This document shows, one piece after another, positions 8,437-17,000 of a stretch of DNA of 47,283 nucleotides. Made by a program: the position numbers and the translations under genes. This DNA is from Actinomadura physcomitrii. GTDB lineage: Bacteria; Actinomycetota; Actinomycetes; Streptosporangiales; Streptosporangiaceae. The stretch is taken from positions 228,823 to 276,105 of the forward strand of contig NZ_WBMS02000006.1 in NCBI RefSeq assembly GCF_008923205.2, read 5' to 3'. Below the pieces are notes generated by a model. The model was given only the letters and a program-made list of their open reading frames with translations. It had not been told where the DNA came from and ran no database searches. The stretch's first letter is position 1; each line of letters begins with the position of its first letter.

Positions 8437-9447
8437 CTAGCGGACGGTACCGACAGAATTGGCGGCGCCGTTGCGGGCCACGAAGTCGCCGACCCGGTCG
8501 GCCCGGACGTCGGCGAACAGCTCGGCGCCCGCGGCCCCGTCCAGCAGCACCACGTTCTGCCCGCCGCGCGAGGCGAACCGGTCGACCGGCGCCGTCAGGT
8601 ACTCCACCAGCGGCGTCTTCAGCAGCCGCGCGGCCAGCCCGCGCAGCGTGCCCGCCGTCACCGAGTCGTCCACGGTCACCGAGTGCGTCGCGGCCCGGAC
8701 GAACCGGTCGATCTTCAGCGGGTTGCGGGTGTCGAGCGCCTTGTCGGCGAGCGCGTGCAGGAACGCCTGCTGCCGCTTGATCCGATCGAGGTCGCCGCCG
8801 GGCAGGTTCCAGCGCTGCCGGACGAAGTCGAGCGCCTGCACGCCGTCCAGGTGCTGGTGCCCGGCGGGCCAGGTCCGGTGGTGCATCGGGTCGTAAGTGC
8901 GCTTCTCGACCGTCACGTCGACGCCGCCGAGCGCGTCCGTCATCTTCACGAAGCCGCCGAAGTCCAGCGCTGCGTAGTGGTCGACGCGCACGCTGGTGAG
9001 CTGCTCGACCGTCCGGATCAGCAGCTTCGGCCCGCCGTAGGAGAACGCCGAGTTGATCTTCCCGGAGCCGTGTCCGGGGATCGGCACCCAGCTGTCGCGC
9101 GGCAGCGCGATCACCGACACCCGGCCGTCCCGCCCGGACAGGTGCACCAGCATGATCGTGTCGGACCGGGCGCCCATCGACGGCATGTCCGAGCGCCGGT
9201 CCGACCCGATCAGCAGCCAGTTCTCGCCGCGGCCCGTCGACACGGGACGGCCGCCGCGCTCCGGCATCGCGCCCGCGATCCGCTTCACACCGTCGTTGTA
9301 GGCGTTCTCCAGCAGGTAGGCGCCGCCGCCGAGCAGCAGCAGCGCGCCCGCCGCCAGCACGCCGCAGCCGATGAGCACCCGCCGCCGGCGGCGCCCGGGC
9401 CGCTCGTCCTGCTCGGTGGCGTCCTGCGCGGGCGGCTTCTGGTGCAT
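8437..9447 (-). CDS. LytR-CpsA-Psr (LCP) family cell-wall glycopolymer ligase
   Basis: A 336-residue protein that would transfer a lipid-linked glycopolymer to peptidoglycan outside the membrane. A basic segment (RPGRRRRR) is followed by one membrane helix (VLIGCGVLAAGALLLLGGGAYLL) and then the LCP domain. Recognisable motifs are NWLLIGSDRR, GARSDTIMLVHL, VSVIALPRDSWVPIPG, KINSAFSYGG and LDGVQALDFVRQRW; the conserved Arg and Asp residues for pyrophosphate lipid binding are present. ATG 9447 is preferred over the GTG at 9453, because GGGAGG lies eight bases before the ATG but only two before the GTG. It is transcribed in the same direction as padR but 113 bases apart. Confidence 0.93.
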   Translation of the reverse strand: MHQKPPAQDATEQDERPGRRRRRVLIGCGVLAAGALLLLGGGAYLLENAYNDGVKRIAGAMPERGGRPVSTGRGENWLLIGSDRRSDMPSMGARSDTIMLVHLSGRDGRVSVIALPRDSWVPIPGHGSGKINSAFSYGGPKLLIRTVEQLTSVRVDHYAALDFGGFVKMTDALGGVDVTVEKRTYDPMHHRTWPAGHQHLDGVQALDFVRQRWNLPGGDLDRIKRQQAFLHALADKALDTRNPLKIDRFVRAATHSVTVDDSVTAGTLRGLAARLLKTPLVEYLTAPVDRFASRGGQNVVLLDGAAGAELFADVRADRVGDFVARNGAANSVGTVR

Positions 9448-9523
9448 GCGCACACCCTCCCGCCGCGGAAGGCGCGCCCGGCGCGGACAGGCGGTCCAGG
9501 GGTGATTCTTTACCGCGCTGGGC

Positions 9524-10717
9524 TCAGCCCTTGAGGGCCGCCTCCAGCTGGTCGAGCGCCCAGTCGAGCTCGTCCTTCCCGACGACCAGGGGCGGCGCCA
9601 GCCGGAGCGTCGTCTCGTGCGTCTCCTTGGCGAGGACGCCGAGCTCCATCAGCCGCTCGCTGACCGGACGGGCCCGGCCGTGCAGCTCGACGCCCGCCCA
9701 CAGGCCCCGGCCGCGCACCTCGCGGACGAGGTCGGAGGGGAGCCGGCCGAGCCGGTCGTGCAGGTGCGCGCCGAGCGCGCGGGACCGCTCCTGGTACTCG
9801 CCGGTCTTCAGCATCGCGATCACCTCGCGGCCGATCGCGCAGGCCAGCGGGTTGCCGCCGAACGTGGAGCCGTGCTGGCCCGGCTTGAACACCCCGAGCA
9901 CGTCCGCGTCGGCGACGACGGCCGACACCGGCATGATGCCGCCGCCGAGCGCCTTGCCGAGGATGTACACGTCGGGCACGACGTCCTCGTGCTCGACGGC
10001 GAACGTCGTGCCGGTGCGGCCGAGCCCGGACTGGATCTCGTCGGCGATCATCAGCGTGCCGTTGGCGCTGCACAGCTCCCGGACGGCGCGCAGGAACCCG
10101 CTCGGCGGGACGTTGACGCCGGCCTCGCCCTGGATCGGCTCGATCAGCACGCCGACGGTCGAGGCGTCCATGGCGGCCTTCAGCGCGTCGACGTCCCCGT
10201 ACGGGACGGTCCGGAACCCGGGCGTGTAGGGGCCGTAGGAGTCCTTGGCGTCGGGGTCGGTCGAGAAGCTGACGATCGTGGTGGTGCGGCCGTGGAAATT
10301 GCCCTCGAAGGTGATGATGCTCGCTTCCCCGGCGGGGACGCCCTTGACCTCGTAACCCCACTTGCGGGCGGTCTTCAGGGCCGTCTCGACGGCCTCGGCG
10401 CCGCTGTTCATCGGCAGGACCATGTCCTTGCCGCACAGCGCGGCGAGCTCGGTGACGAACGGCCCGAACTGGTCGTGGTCGAAGGCCCGGCTGACCAGGG
10501 TGACCCGCTCGAGCTGCCGCTGGGCGGCGGCGACGAGGCGCGGGTTGCGGTGACCGAAGTTGACCGCGGAGTACGCCGCCAGCATGTCCAGGTAGCGGCG
10601 GCCCTCGACGTCGGTGAGCCAGGCGCCCTCGGCGTCGGCGACGACGATCGGGAGGGGGTGGTAGTTGTGCGCGCTGTGCTCCTCGGACATCGCCCGCAGC
10701 TGTTCGGTCGCCGTCAC
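9524..10717 (-). CDS. rocD: ornithine--oxo-acid transaminase
   Basis: A 397-residue PLP enzyme of aminotransferase class III. It moves the delta-amino group of ornithine to 2-oxoglutarate, giving glutamate semialdehyde in arginine/ornithine catabolism. The start SAHNYHPLPIVVADAEGAWL is typical of RocD. The PLP-phosphate region is MNSGAEAVETALK, the cofactor Asp lies in IADEIQSGLGRTG, and the Schiff-base lysine is Lys255 in ILGKALGGG. STFGGNPLAC is also present. The length fits the family. It diverges from an Lrp/AsnC regulator gene, the usual control partner for amino acid catabolism, so Lrp control is likely. Confidence 0.94.
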   Translation of the reverse strand: MTATEQLRAMSEEHSAHNYHPLPIVVADAEGAWLTDVEGRRYLDMLAAYSAVNFGHRNPRLVAAAQRQLERVTLVSRAFDHDQFGPFVTELAALCGKDMVLPMNSGAEAVETALKTARKWGYEVKGVPAGEASIITFEGNFHGRTTTIVSFSTDPDAKDSYGPYTPGFRTVPYGDVDALKAAMDASTVGVLIEPIQGEAGVNVPPSGFLRAVRELCSANGTLMIADEIQSGLGRTGTTFAVEHEDVVPDVYILGKALGGGIMPVSAVVADADVLGVFKPGQHGSTFGGNPLACAIGREVIAMLKTGEYQERSRALGAHLHDRLGRLPSDLVREVRGRGLWAGVELHGRARPVSERLMELGVLAKETHETTLRLAPPLVVGKDELDWALDQLEAALKG

Positions 10718-10898
10718 GACGCTCCTTCACGCGTTCGGTCCGGCCGGTCGGGCCGGGCATCGCCGGGACACCGGGCGGGGACCCGGTGCCGAGGGGGAGG
10801 GGACCGGCCGCGGCGGGTGGCCGCCCGGTCCATATCCAGCGTATGTTCGGGGGTTACCGGCGACCAATGACGAAAACCGACTTTGGGGGTGCTGTTTG
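10718..10898. promoter_or_regulatory. divergent promoter region rocD / lrp
   Basis: A 181-base gap with both genes starting outward from it. The part next to the regulator (about 10832-10890) is richer in A/T than its surroundings and includes TATCCAGCGTATGTT. It is the likely site of both promoters and of Lrp binding, but I find no clear dyad. Confidence 0.4.
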
Positions 10899-11390
10899 TT
10901 GCGTCTTGACGAGCTGGACCGTCAGATCGTTGCGCGGCTCCTGGAGGACGGCCGCGCCTCGTACGCGCAGATCGGCGACAAGGTGGGGCTGTCGGCGCCC
11001 GCGGTGAAGCGGCGGGTCGACCGGCTCCGCGCGGACGGCGTGATCAACGGGTTCGCCGCGGTGGTCGACCCGGCCGCGCTCGGCTGGACGACCGAGGCGT
11101 TCATCGAGATCTTCTGCACCGGCGCGACGTCCCCCGAGGAGATCTACTCCAGCGTGCGCGGCCATCCGGAGGTGGTGGCGGCCTACACGATCAGCGGTGA
11201 CGCGAGCGCGCTGGTGCACGTCCGGGCCCGCGACATCCAGCACCTGGAGCAGGCGCTCGAACGGCTGCGGCGCGAGGACAACATCACCGCGACCAAGACC
11301 GCGATCGTGCTGTCCCGGCTGATCGGCCGGCCGACCGACGCCCCGTCCGGCGCCCCGTCCGGCGGGACCGCTCCGGTTACCGGGCAGTAG
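10899..11390 (+). CDS. Lrp/AsnC family transcriptional regulator
   Basis: A 163-residue regulator. The N-terminal helix-turn-helix is [24 protein letters not shown] followed by [15 protein letters not shown], and the C-terminal RAM ligand-binding fold contains [15 protein letters not shown]. The family start (residues just before LDELDRQI) places the initiation at a TTG, either 10899 or the TTG directly before it at 10896; no ATG or GTG fits. The last ~25 residues are a Pro/Ser/Gly tail. It is divergent from rocD and 10 bases from rraA, so rraA may share its transcript. An amino acid such as ornithine or arginine is the probable ligand by context. Confidence 0.9.
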   Translation: MRLDELDRQIVARLLEDGRASYAQIGDKVGLSAPAVKRRVDRLRADGVINGFAAVVDPAALGWTTEAFIEIFCTGATSPEEIYSSVRGHPEVVAAYTISGDASALVHVRARDIQHLEQALERLRREDNITATKTAIVLSRLIGRPTDAPSGAPSGGTAPVTGQ

Positions 11391-11400
11391 GCTGCCGGGC

Positions 11401-11880
11401 ATGGACTTCGCGACCGCTGACCTCATCGACGACTTCGGGGACGAGCTGCGCAGCTGCGAGACGCAGTTCCGGCAGTACGGGGGCCGCGCGGCGTTCGCGG
11501 GTCCGGTGTCGACGGTGCGCTGCCACCGCGACAACGGCCTGGTCAAGCGGCTGCTGAACACCCCGGGCGAGGGCCGGGTGCTCGTCGTGGACGGTGCCGG
11601 GTCGCTGGCGTCCGCGCTGATGGGCGACCTGATCGCGGCGTCCGCGGTGGCGAACGGCTGGGCCGGCGTGGTGATCAACGGGGCGGTCCGGGACGTGGTG
11701 GCGCTGCGCGGGCTCGACCTCGGCGTCAAGGCGCTCGGCTCCAACCCGCGCAAGAGCGCCAAGGACGGCGCCGGCGAGGTGGACGCGCCGGTGGCGTTCG
11801 GCGGCGTCGAGTTCCGCGCGGGCGACTGGCTCTACAGCGACGAGGACGGCATCGTCGTGGCGGCGCGCCCGCTGCTGTAG
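11401..11880 (+). CDS. rraA: RraA family protein (ribonuclease E regulator / HMG-CHA aldolase-like)
   Basis: A 159-residue protein of the RraA fold. It starts [17 protein letters not shown] and contains the hallmark segments [38 protein letters not shown] and [11 protein letters not shown], the last carrying the Arg-Asp pair used by the aldolase members. In proteobacteria RraA inhibits RNase E. Many homologues elsewhere are instead 4-hydroxy-4-methyl-2-oxoglutarate aldolases or oxaloacetate decarboxylases, and the sequence does not decide between these roles. It follows lrp by 10 bases. Confidence 0.92.
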   Translation: MDFATADLIDDFGDELRSCETQFRQYGGRAAFAGPVSTVRCHRDNGLVKRLLNTPGEGRVLVVDGAGSLASALMGDLIAASAVANGWAGVVINGAVRDVVALRGLDLGVKALGSNPRKSAKDGAGEVDAPVAFGGVEFRAGDWLYSDEDGIVVAARPLL

Positions 11881-11946
11881 AACGGCCGGCGGTGCGTCTG
11901 GACCGTCGCGGAGCACGCCGGCAAGCGGGCGCTGTGGGGGACGCTG
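11881..11946 (+). pseudogene. relic of the 3' end of a paralogue of the next secreted protein
   Basis: Directly after the rraA stop, and in the same frame, the DNA reads NGRRCVWTVAEHAGKRALWG. The C-terminus of the secreted protein encoded at 12111-13355 reads HRVWTLAESPNRRALWG. The segment VWT-x-AE-x4-RALWG is shared, 10 of 13 positions identical. There is no start codon and nothing recognisable upstream because rraA occupies it. I read this as the decayed tail of a tandem duplicate. The match is short and rests on visual comparison only. Confidence 0.45.
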
Positions 11947-11982
11947 GAAGACCCTGCAGCACCAACTGAGCCGGTCACCGCG

Positions 11983-12016
11983 CTCGCCCGCCTGGGCGGA
12001 CGCCTGGGCGGGCGAG
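11983..12016 (+). terminator. stem-loop downstream of rraA
   Basis: A perfect 10-bp inverted repeat (11983-11992 with 12007-12016) with a 14-base loop, placed about 100 bases after the rraA stop and 95 bases before the next gene. It has no T run. It could end the lrp-rraA transcript. Confidence 0.45.
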
Positions 12017-12110
12017 CCGGTTCACACGGCCGATGCAATGGTCATTTGCCTCTCCGTCGACGGCGCGCGGGGTTTTCCGCAAGACGGCCCCGGAAAGATC
12101 GCCGGGCGTG

Positions 12111-13355
12111 ATGATCAAGAAACGGAGAGCGAGCGGGCGGCGGCCGGCCGCCATCGCGCTGGCCGCCGGCGTACCGCTGGTGGCACTGGTGGCGTCCGTC
12201 CCCGCCGTCGTCCAACCCGGGCACGCCGCGGCGTCGACCGCGGCGCGGGACGCCGCGCCGCGCAGGGCGGACTTCGGCCTGCGCCGCGGCGCGAGCCTCG
12301 ACCGTCCGCTGCGCGCGCTCGGGGACGAGCTGGCCACGAGCGGCGTCCAGGCGCTGATCAACGGGTCCGGGCAGCGCCGCCTCACCGGCGGCTGCGCCGC
12401 GGCGGCCAAGGTGCCCGCCAGGGCGCGCACCTACTGCTTCGACAAGGCCGACTCGGCGACCCGCAAGTGGTACCCGCAGGGCGTCACGACCGTCTCGGAC
12501 GCGGCGGTGGACGGGCGGTGGGGCGCCGGCCGCCCGATCGTCGTGTCCTGGCACAACGACGGCGCGATCCGGCTCACGTTCGTGAACCCGGACCGGCACA
12601 CCTACCGGCACGTCCTGCTCGTCTACCCGGCACTGCGGCACGGCGAGGTCTCCTACAGCGACATCGACCTGCACGCCGGCGGCATCGCCTGGTTCGGCGA
12701 CAAGCTGTACGTCGCCGACACCCGCGCGGGCCTGCGCGAGTTCGACATGCGGCAGATCTTCGACCTCGGCCGCAGCAGGAACGGGTCGACGCGGCACGCG
12801 GAGTGGGTCGGCCGGCACGGCGGCAGGTACTACGGCCACGGCTACCGGTACGTCATGCCGCAGACGGGCAGCTGGCAGTACGCGCACGGTTGGGCCGGCG
12901 CCAGGTGTGCGGGCCGCGGCGCGCTGCGCGTCTCGTGGATGTCGATCGACCGCACGACCCGCGTCCCGTCGCTCATCGCGGGCGAGTACTGCAAGGAGAG
13001 GGAACCGCGCGGGCGCGTCGCGACGTGGCCGCTGCGCAACGGAACCGGCCTGGTCGCCGGGTCCGGACGGGTCGCCTACCCGAACTGGGTCGCGAGGCTT
13101 CCCGGCGACCGCGTGCAAGGCGGCGTCCGGGCTCACGGCCACTGGTGGTTCACGCAGAGCCACGGCTCCAGGCGCGGCACGATGCTCCAGGCCGACCAGC
13201 GCGGGCACCGCTGGCGGAACCTGTCCAAGCGGACCATCTCCCACGGTCCCGAGGACCTGAGCTGCTACCGCGCCCAGCACCGCGTCTGGACGCTCGCCGA
13301 GTCCCCGAACAGGCGCGCTCTCTGGGGCCTGCCCGCCCCGCAGTGCCGCTGGTAA
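12111..13355 (+). CDS. secreted protein of unknown function
   Basis: A 414-residue protein with an N-terminal signal peptide: MIKKRRASGRRP, a hydrophobic core (AAIALAAGVPLVALVASV) and a probable cleavage after GHAAA. The mature part is rich in Trp, Tyr, Gly and Arg. It contains segments such as GGIAWFGDKLYVADTRAGLREFD that look like beta-propeller blades, and several Cys that could form disulfides outside the cell. I do not recognise an enzyme motif. The ATG at 12111 is preceded by an in-frame GTG at 12108, and only a weak GGAAAG lies upstream. A decayed copy of its C-terminus appears to sit at 11881. Confidence 0.85.
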   Translation: MIKKRRASGRRPAAIALAAGVPLVALVASVPAVVQPGHAAASTAARDAAPRRADFGLRRGASLDRPLRALGDELATSGVQALINGSGQRRLTGGCAAAAKVPARARTYCFDKADSATRKWYPQGVTTVSDAAVDGRWGAGRPIVVSWHNDGAIRLTFVNPDRHTYRHVLLVYPALRHGEVSYSDIDLHAGGIAWFGDKLYVADTRAGLREFDMRQIFDLGRSRNGSTRHAEWVGRHGGRYYGHGYRYVMPQTGSWQYAHGWAGARCAGRGALRVSWMSIDRTTRVPSLIAGEYCKEREPRGRVATWPLRNGTGLVAGSGRVAYPNWVARLPGDRVQGGVRAHGHWWFTQSHGSRRGTMLQADQRGHRWRNLSKRTISHGPEDLSCYRAQHRVWTLAESPNRRALWGLPAPQCRW

Positions 13356-13381
13356 CCGACGCCCGGCATCGCTCACCTCCA

Positions 13382-13400
13382 TATTGGATTGAACAGTTCA
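13382..13400 (+). promoter_or_regulatory. operator-like 19-mer, copy A
   Basis: TATTGGATTGAACAGTTCA, which includes the perfect palindrome TGAACAGTTCA (13390-13400). It matches 15 of 19 positions with the minus-strand element at 14045-14063 in front of the tetR start. It lies downstream of both convergent genes, where an operator has no obvious job, so it may be a relic or a second binding site. Confidence 0.35.
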
Positions 13401-13411
13401 GAATTCGGCCG

Positions 13412-13437
13412 TGAAAAAGGGGCGGCTCGCGCCGCCC
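13412..13437 (-). terminator. Rho-independent terminator of tetR
   Basis: On the minus strand, 12 bases after the tetR stop, GGGCGGC pairs with GCCGCCC around the loop GCGA (13420-13437) and is followed by CTTTTTC. A G+C stem with a T run is the classical intrinsic terminator, and this is the clearest one in the window. Confidence 0.75.
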
Positions 13438-13448
13438 GCCGGCCCGCC

Positions 13449-14024
13449 TCAGATGGCCGTCATGGCCGTGTCGGCGATCGCCCGCAGCGTCCGCCCGTCC
13501 GCCCCGCCGCGCGCCGCGACCCGCATCCCGCTGATCGCCGCCACCACGAAGTGCGCCAGCGCGCCCGCGTCCTTGCCGGCGTCGATCTCCCCGGACCGCT
13601 GCCCGGACTCGATGGCCGTCCGCAGCGCCGCCAGCCGCGTCTCCTGGTCCTTGCGCAGCAGCCCCGCGACGTCCTCGTCGCGCGGCGCCAGCTCGATCAT
13701 CGAGTTCACCACCAGGCAGCCGACCGGATCGTCCGCCGGGGCCGTCACGGCCCAGCCCAGCACCGTCCGCAGCCGGTCCCGGACGGGCCGCGCCGCGTCC
13801 TGCAGCGCCTCCACGATGTTCGCCGTCCTCACCTCCGTGTACAGCGTCAGCGCCTGCGTGAACAGGTCGTGCTTGCTGCTGAAGGTGTTGTAGATGCTGC
13901 TGCGCCCGAGCCCCGTCGCCTCGCACAGCTCCTGCGTCGAGGTCGCCTCGTAGCCGCTCTCCCAGAACGCCCGCATGGCGGCCTCCACCGCCCGCTCCTC
14001 CTCGAACTGCCTCGGCCTCGCCAT
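13449..14024 (-). CDS. TetR/AcrR family transcriptional regulator
   Basis: A 191-residue repressor. The N-terminal helix-turn-helix is ALFRAFWESGYEATS-like: AMRAFWESGYEATSTQELCEATGLGRSSIYNTFSSKHDL is spread over residues 15-53. A helical ligand-binding domain follows, with PVGCLVVNSMIEL typical of the AcrR/YcdC-like branch. The ATG at 14024 fits the family start MARPRQF. No target operon is divergent or adjacent; the neighbouring 1293-residue gene ends 44 bases upstream and points the same way. An operator-like element overlaps its probable promoter. Confidence 0.92.
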   Translation of the reverse strand: MARPRQFEEERAVEAAMRAFWESGYEATSTQELCEATGLGRSSIYNTFSSKHDLFTQALTLYTEVRTANIVEALQDAARPVRDRLRTVLGWAVTAPADDPVGCLVVNSMIELAPRDEDVAGLLRKDQETRLAALRTAIESGQRSGEIDAGKDAGALAHFVVAAISGMRVAARGGADGRTLRAIADTAMTAI

Positions 14025-14044
14025 GCGCCGACCCTAACACGTTA

Positions 14045-14063
14045 TGGACAGCTCGATCCAATA
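14045..14063 (-). promoter_or_regulatory. operator-like 19-mer, copy B, before tetR
   Basis: Read on the minus strand: TATTGGATCGAGCTGTCCA, ending 21 bases before the tetR ATG. It contains TGGAT and GTCCA half-sites six bases apart and a possible -35 (TTGGAT). It matches copy A at 15 of 19 positions. Autoregulation by TetR is the simple reading. Confidence 0.45.
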
Positions 14064-14067
14064 CCTC

Positions 14068-17000
14068 TCAGTCCGGCTCCGAGAGAGCCACCTGGATCTC
14101 CCAGCGCATGTCCCCTTGGACGAGCACGCCTCTCCCCGGCGGGTAATCTTCCGGCGGCGGCGGGGCTCCATAGAGGTCTGCCTCCTCTCCCCGCAGGCTT
14201 CCGAGCAGAAGAGTGGGGCTGCGCAGGCGGTGGAGTGCAGCCACCAGAGGCTCCATGGCCGGTCGGGGAGTGGTCGGCGGCTGGGCGACAATGAGATGCA
14301 GCCCGTTCGCGGTGAGATCCGGGAGCATGTCAAGGATCGCTTCCAGAGGCTCGGTGCCGCGCGGACGCCCTCTGTCGATCGCGACGATGAACGCTTCCGT
14401 CGATGGGAGGAGGTCGAGCGCCTCCCACACGAAGTCGCCGAACGTCTCCGGAGACTCGGTGTATCGGACTCCGCGCTCGACCGGTGAGTCGACCCCGAAC
14501 TGAGCGGCGAGCGCCCTCACGTACCTGTTGGGGTCGAAGACGAAGACTCGCGACGGCCGGCCGCTGGTCCGCTCTCCGATGCCTTTGATGATCAATCGGA
14601 CCAGGTTCGCCCTCCCCGAACCGGGCTGGCCGACGACCAGCAGATGGGGGTGGGCGTCGAAGTCCAGGTAGACGGGCTCGCGAGCGCCTTCGCCGACCCC
14701 GATCGGAATGCGGTGGTCGTTGATCGGAGGGAGCTCGCTGATGCTGAGCGTCTCCGGCAACCCATCACTCGCGGATCCATCGCCCTCAGTCGGGGCGGTC
14801 CTTGGCGGCTCGGCGTCGGGCTGGTCGTCGGTGGGCTGTTCCGGCATGTCGCCGATGAAGCGGAACAGGGCGGCCTCGGACGGCAGAGGGGCAGGGATGA
14901 ACGGGCGGGGAGCGCGGTCTCCGGTGGACAGGTAGGCCCTGCCCGAGTCGGGGAACGGAAGGCTCGCGCGGCCGAGGACGCGCCGGAGCACGGCGGGCGG
15001 CAGGCGGCTCGCGACGATCCGCCAGTCAAGGAGCGGCAGGAAGCGGTCCCAGATCGTGGTGCTCTCGACGGTGGACGACGCGAGGATCACGTGCACGCCG
15101 AGGGACGTGCCGCGCTGCGCGAGCTGGAGGAGCGTTTCGCCCACCTCGCGTTTGCTGGACGGGAACGTCAGCGAGACGTCCGCCATCACGACCAGGTGTG
15201 GCAGGTCCTCGGGTGACGCGTGGCGCCTGCGCGGGTCCAGTTCGGCCAAGAGGAAGTCGAGGAAATCCCGAAGCGCGCGCGGCCTGCCCAGCAGTTCCTC
15301 GCCGGAGTACAGGACGTGCGGGAGGTCGGAGAACGGCTCGCCCAGCGGACGCTCTCCCAGGTCGGCGAAGGCGAACCTCATGTGGGACGGCGAGTACTTT
15401 GCGGCGAGCGCGAGGGCGATCACCCGCAGGACATGCCGCCGGGCGTCGTCGTCCCCCGCGACCAGGCCCGAGTTGCCGGCCGCGAGGTCGAGGGACGGCA
15501 CGGTGAAGGCATTGCCATCGAGGTCATGCCCGATGCTCGGCTCTCTGGGGGTCGAGACGGGCAGTCTCCACGCGTTGGAGAACGCGGCCCCCTGGCCGGC
15601 GCCGTTCAGCTCAAGGGCGTCGTCCACCGCGGAGCGGCCGGGCTTCCCGGCGCCGCGGACCCATCTCGCGACCTCGTCGTAGCCCCAGCGATGGTCCGGA
15701 TCGATGGTCAGCAGGCCCGAGATCAGGCGCCGCCATTCCGGATCGCGGACGTCGTCGAGCTCCGGCGGCCGACCGCGACGACCCAGGTTCTCCACCAGCT
15801 CCAAGGTCGTGAAATCGTCGAAAGGCGTCCGGCACAGGAGCAGTTCGTAGGCGATGACTCCGAGCGCCCACCATGCCCCGGGCCTGCCCAGTTCGCCGTT
15901 CAGCAGCTCGGGGGCCGCATAGCGCGCGGTGAGCGGCGCCGCGTCCCGCGTCCGGCGTGCGAGGGGTGCCGCGCCGCGCACGTCGCCGATGACCAGCTCG
16001 TAAGGGTCGCGCGATCGGACCAGGACGCTCGCCGGCTGCAGGTCGGTGTGGGTGAGCCCGAGGCGGTCCTGCCAGAACTGCAGGCATTCGGCCAGGGACG
16101 CGAGGATCTGGCGCCGTTCCCGGTCGTCGGTGGGCGGCGCGTCCTCGTGGATCAGCTTGTCCAGCGAGCCCTGCGGGCAGTACTCGTGCGCGTACCAGCC
16201 GACCGTGGCGCCGTTTTCGACGTCGACTTCGCCGTAGCCGTAGATCTGTGCGAGGCGCGGCCCCGGCTCGATCAGGGAGCGCAGCACCGTCCTGTCCTGC
16301 TCGCTCCAGCGTTCCCGGAGGATCTCGACGACCGCGAATTCCCTGTCCAGGTACTCGTCGTCCGGCCTCACGAGGTACGCGGTCGCCCACGGGCCGGTGA
16401 ACAGCACCCGGACCGGCTCGTAGTCCGCGCGCAGGGCCGCCGGGAAGCCCGGCACGTCCGGTGGCGACGGGACCAGGGCGGTGGCGGTCTCGTCGGTGAG
16501 GAGGGCGAAGTGGTCGGTGTCGGCGGTCAGGGTGACGGGGCCGGCGGTGGTGGCGAGGAGGGCGCGGAAGGTCTCGGCGGTGCCGCCGGCGCGCCGCTCG
16601 ATCTCGGCGGAGACGGCTTCGAGGACGCGGCGGGTGTGCTGCGCCTCGGGGCGCGGGAGGGTGTCGAGGAGGGCCTCGCGGGCGCCCGGGACGAACTCGT
16701 AGCGGACGTCGTCCAGCGGCCGCAGCAGGCCGCTGAGCAGGACCTCGGCGAGCCGGCCCGGGTCGGAGCCGCCGAGGACGCCGTGCTGGATCAGCCGCAT
16801 CACCGGCAGGGACGGGACGGAGACGGCGACGTGCGCGGCGAGTTCGGCCGCGTCGGGGGAGGCGGTGCGCAGGAAGCGGCGGACGCGTTCGGCGACGGGG
16901 ACGTCGCGCGGCGCGGGCGCCGGGCCGGACGGGCCGGACGGCAGCGACGCGATCGCCGCGGGCTGCGGGCCCGCGCCGGACACGAGCCGCGCCCAGGCGC

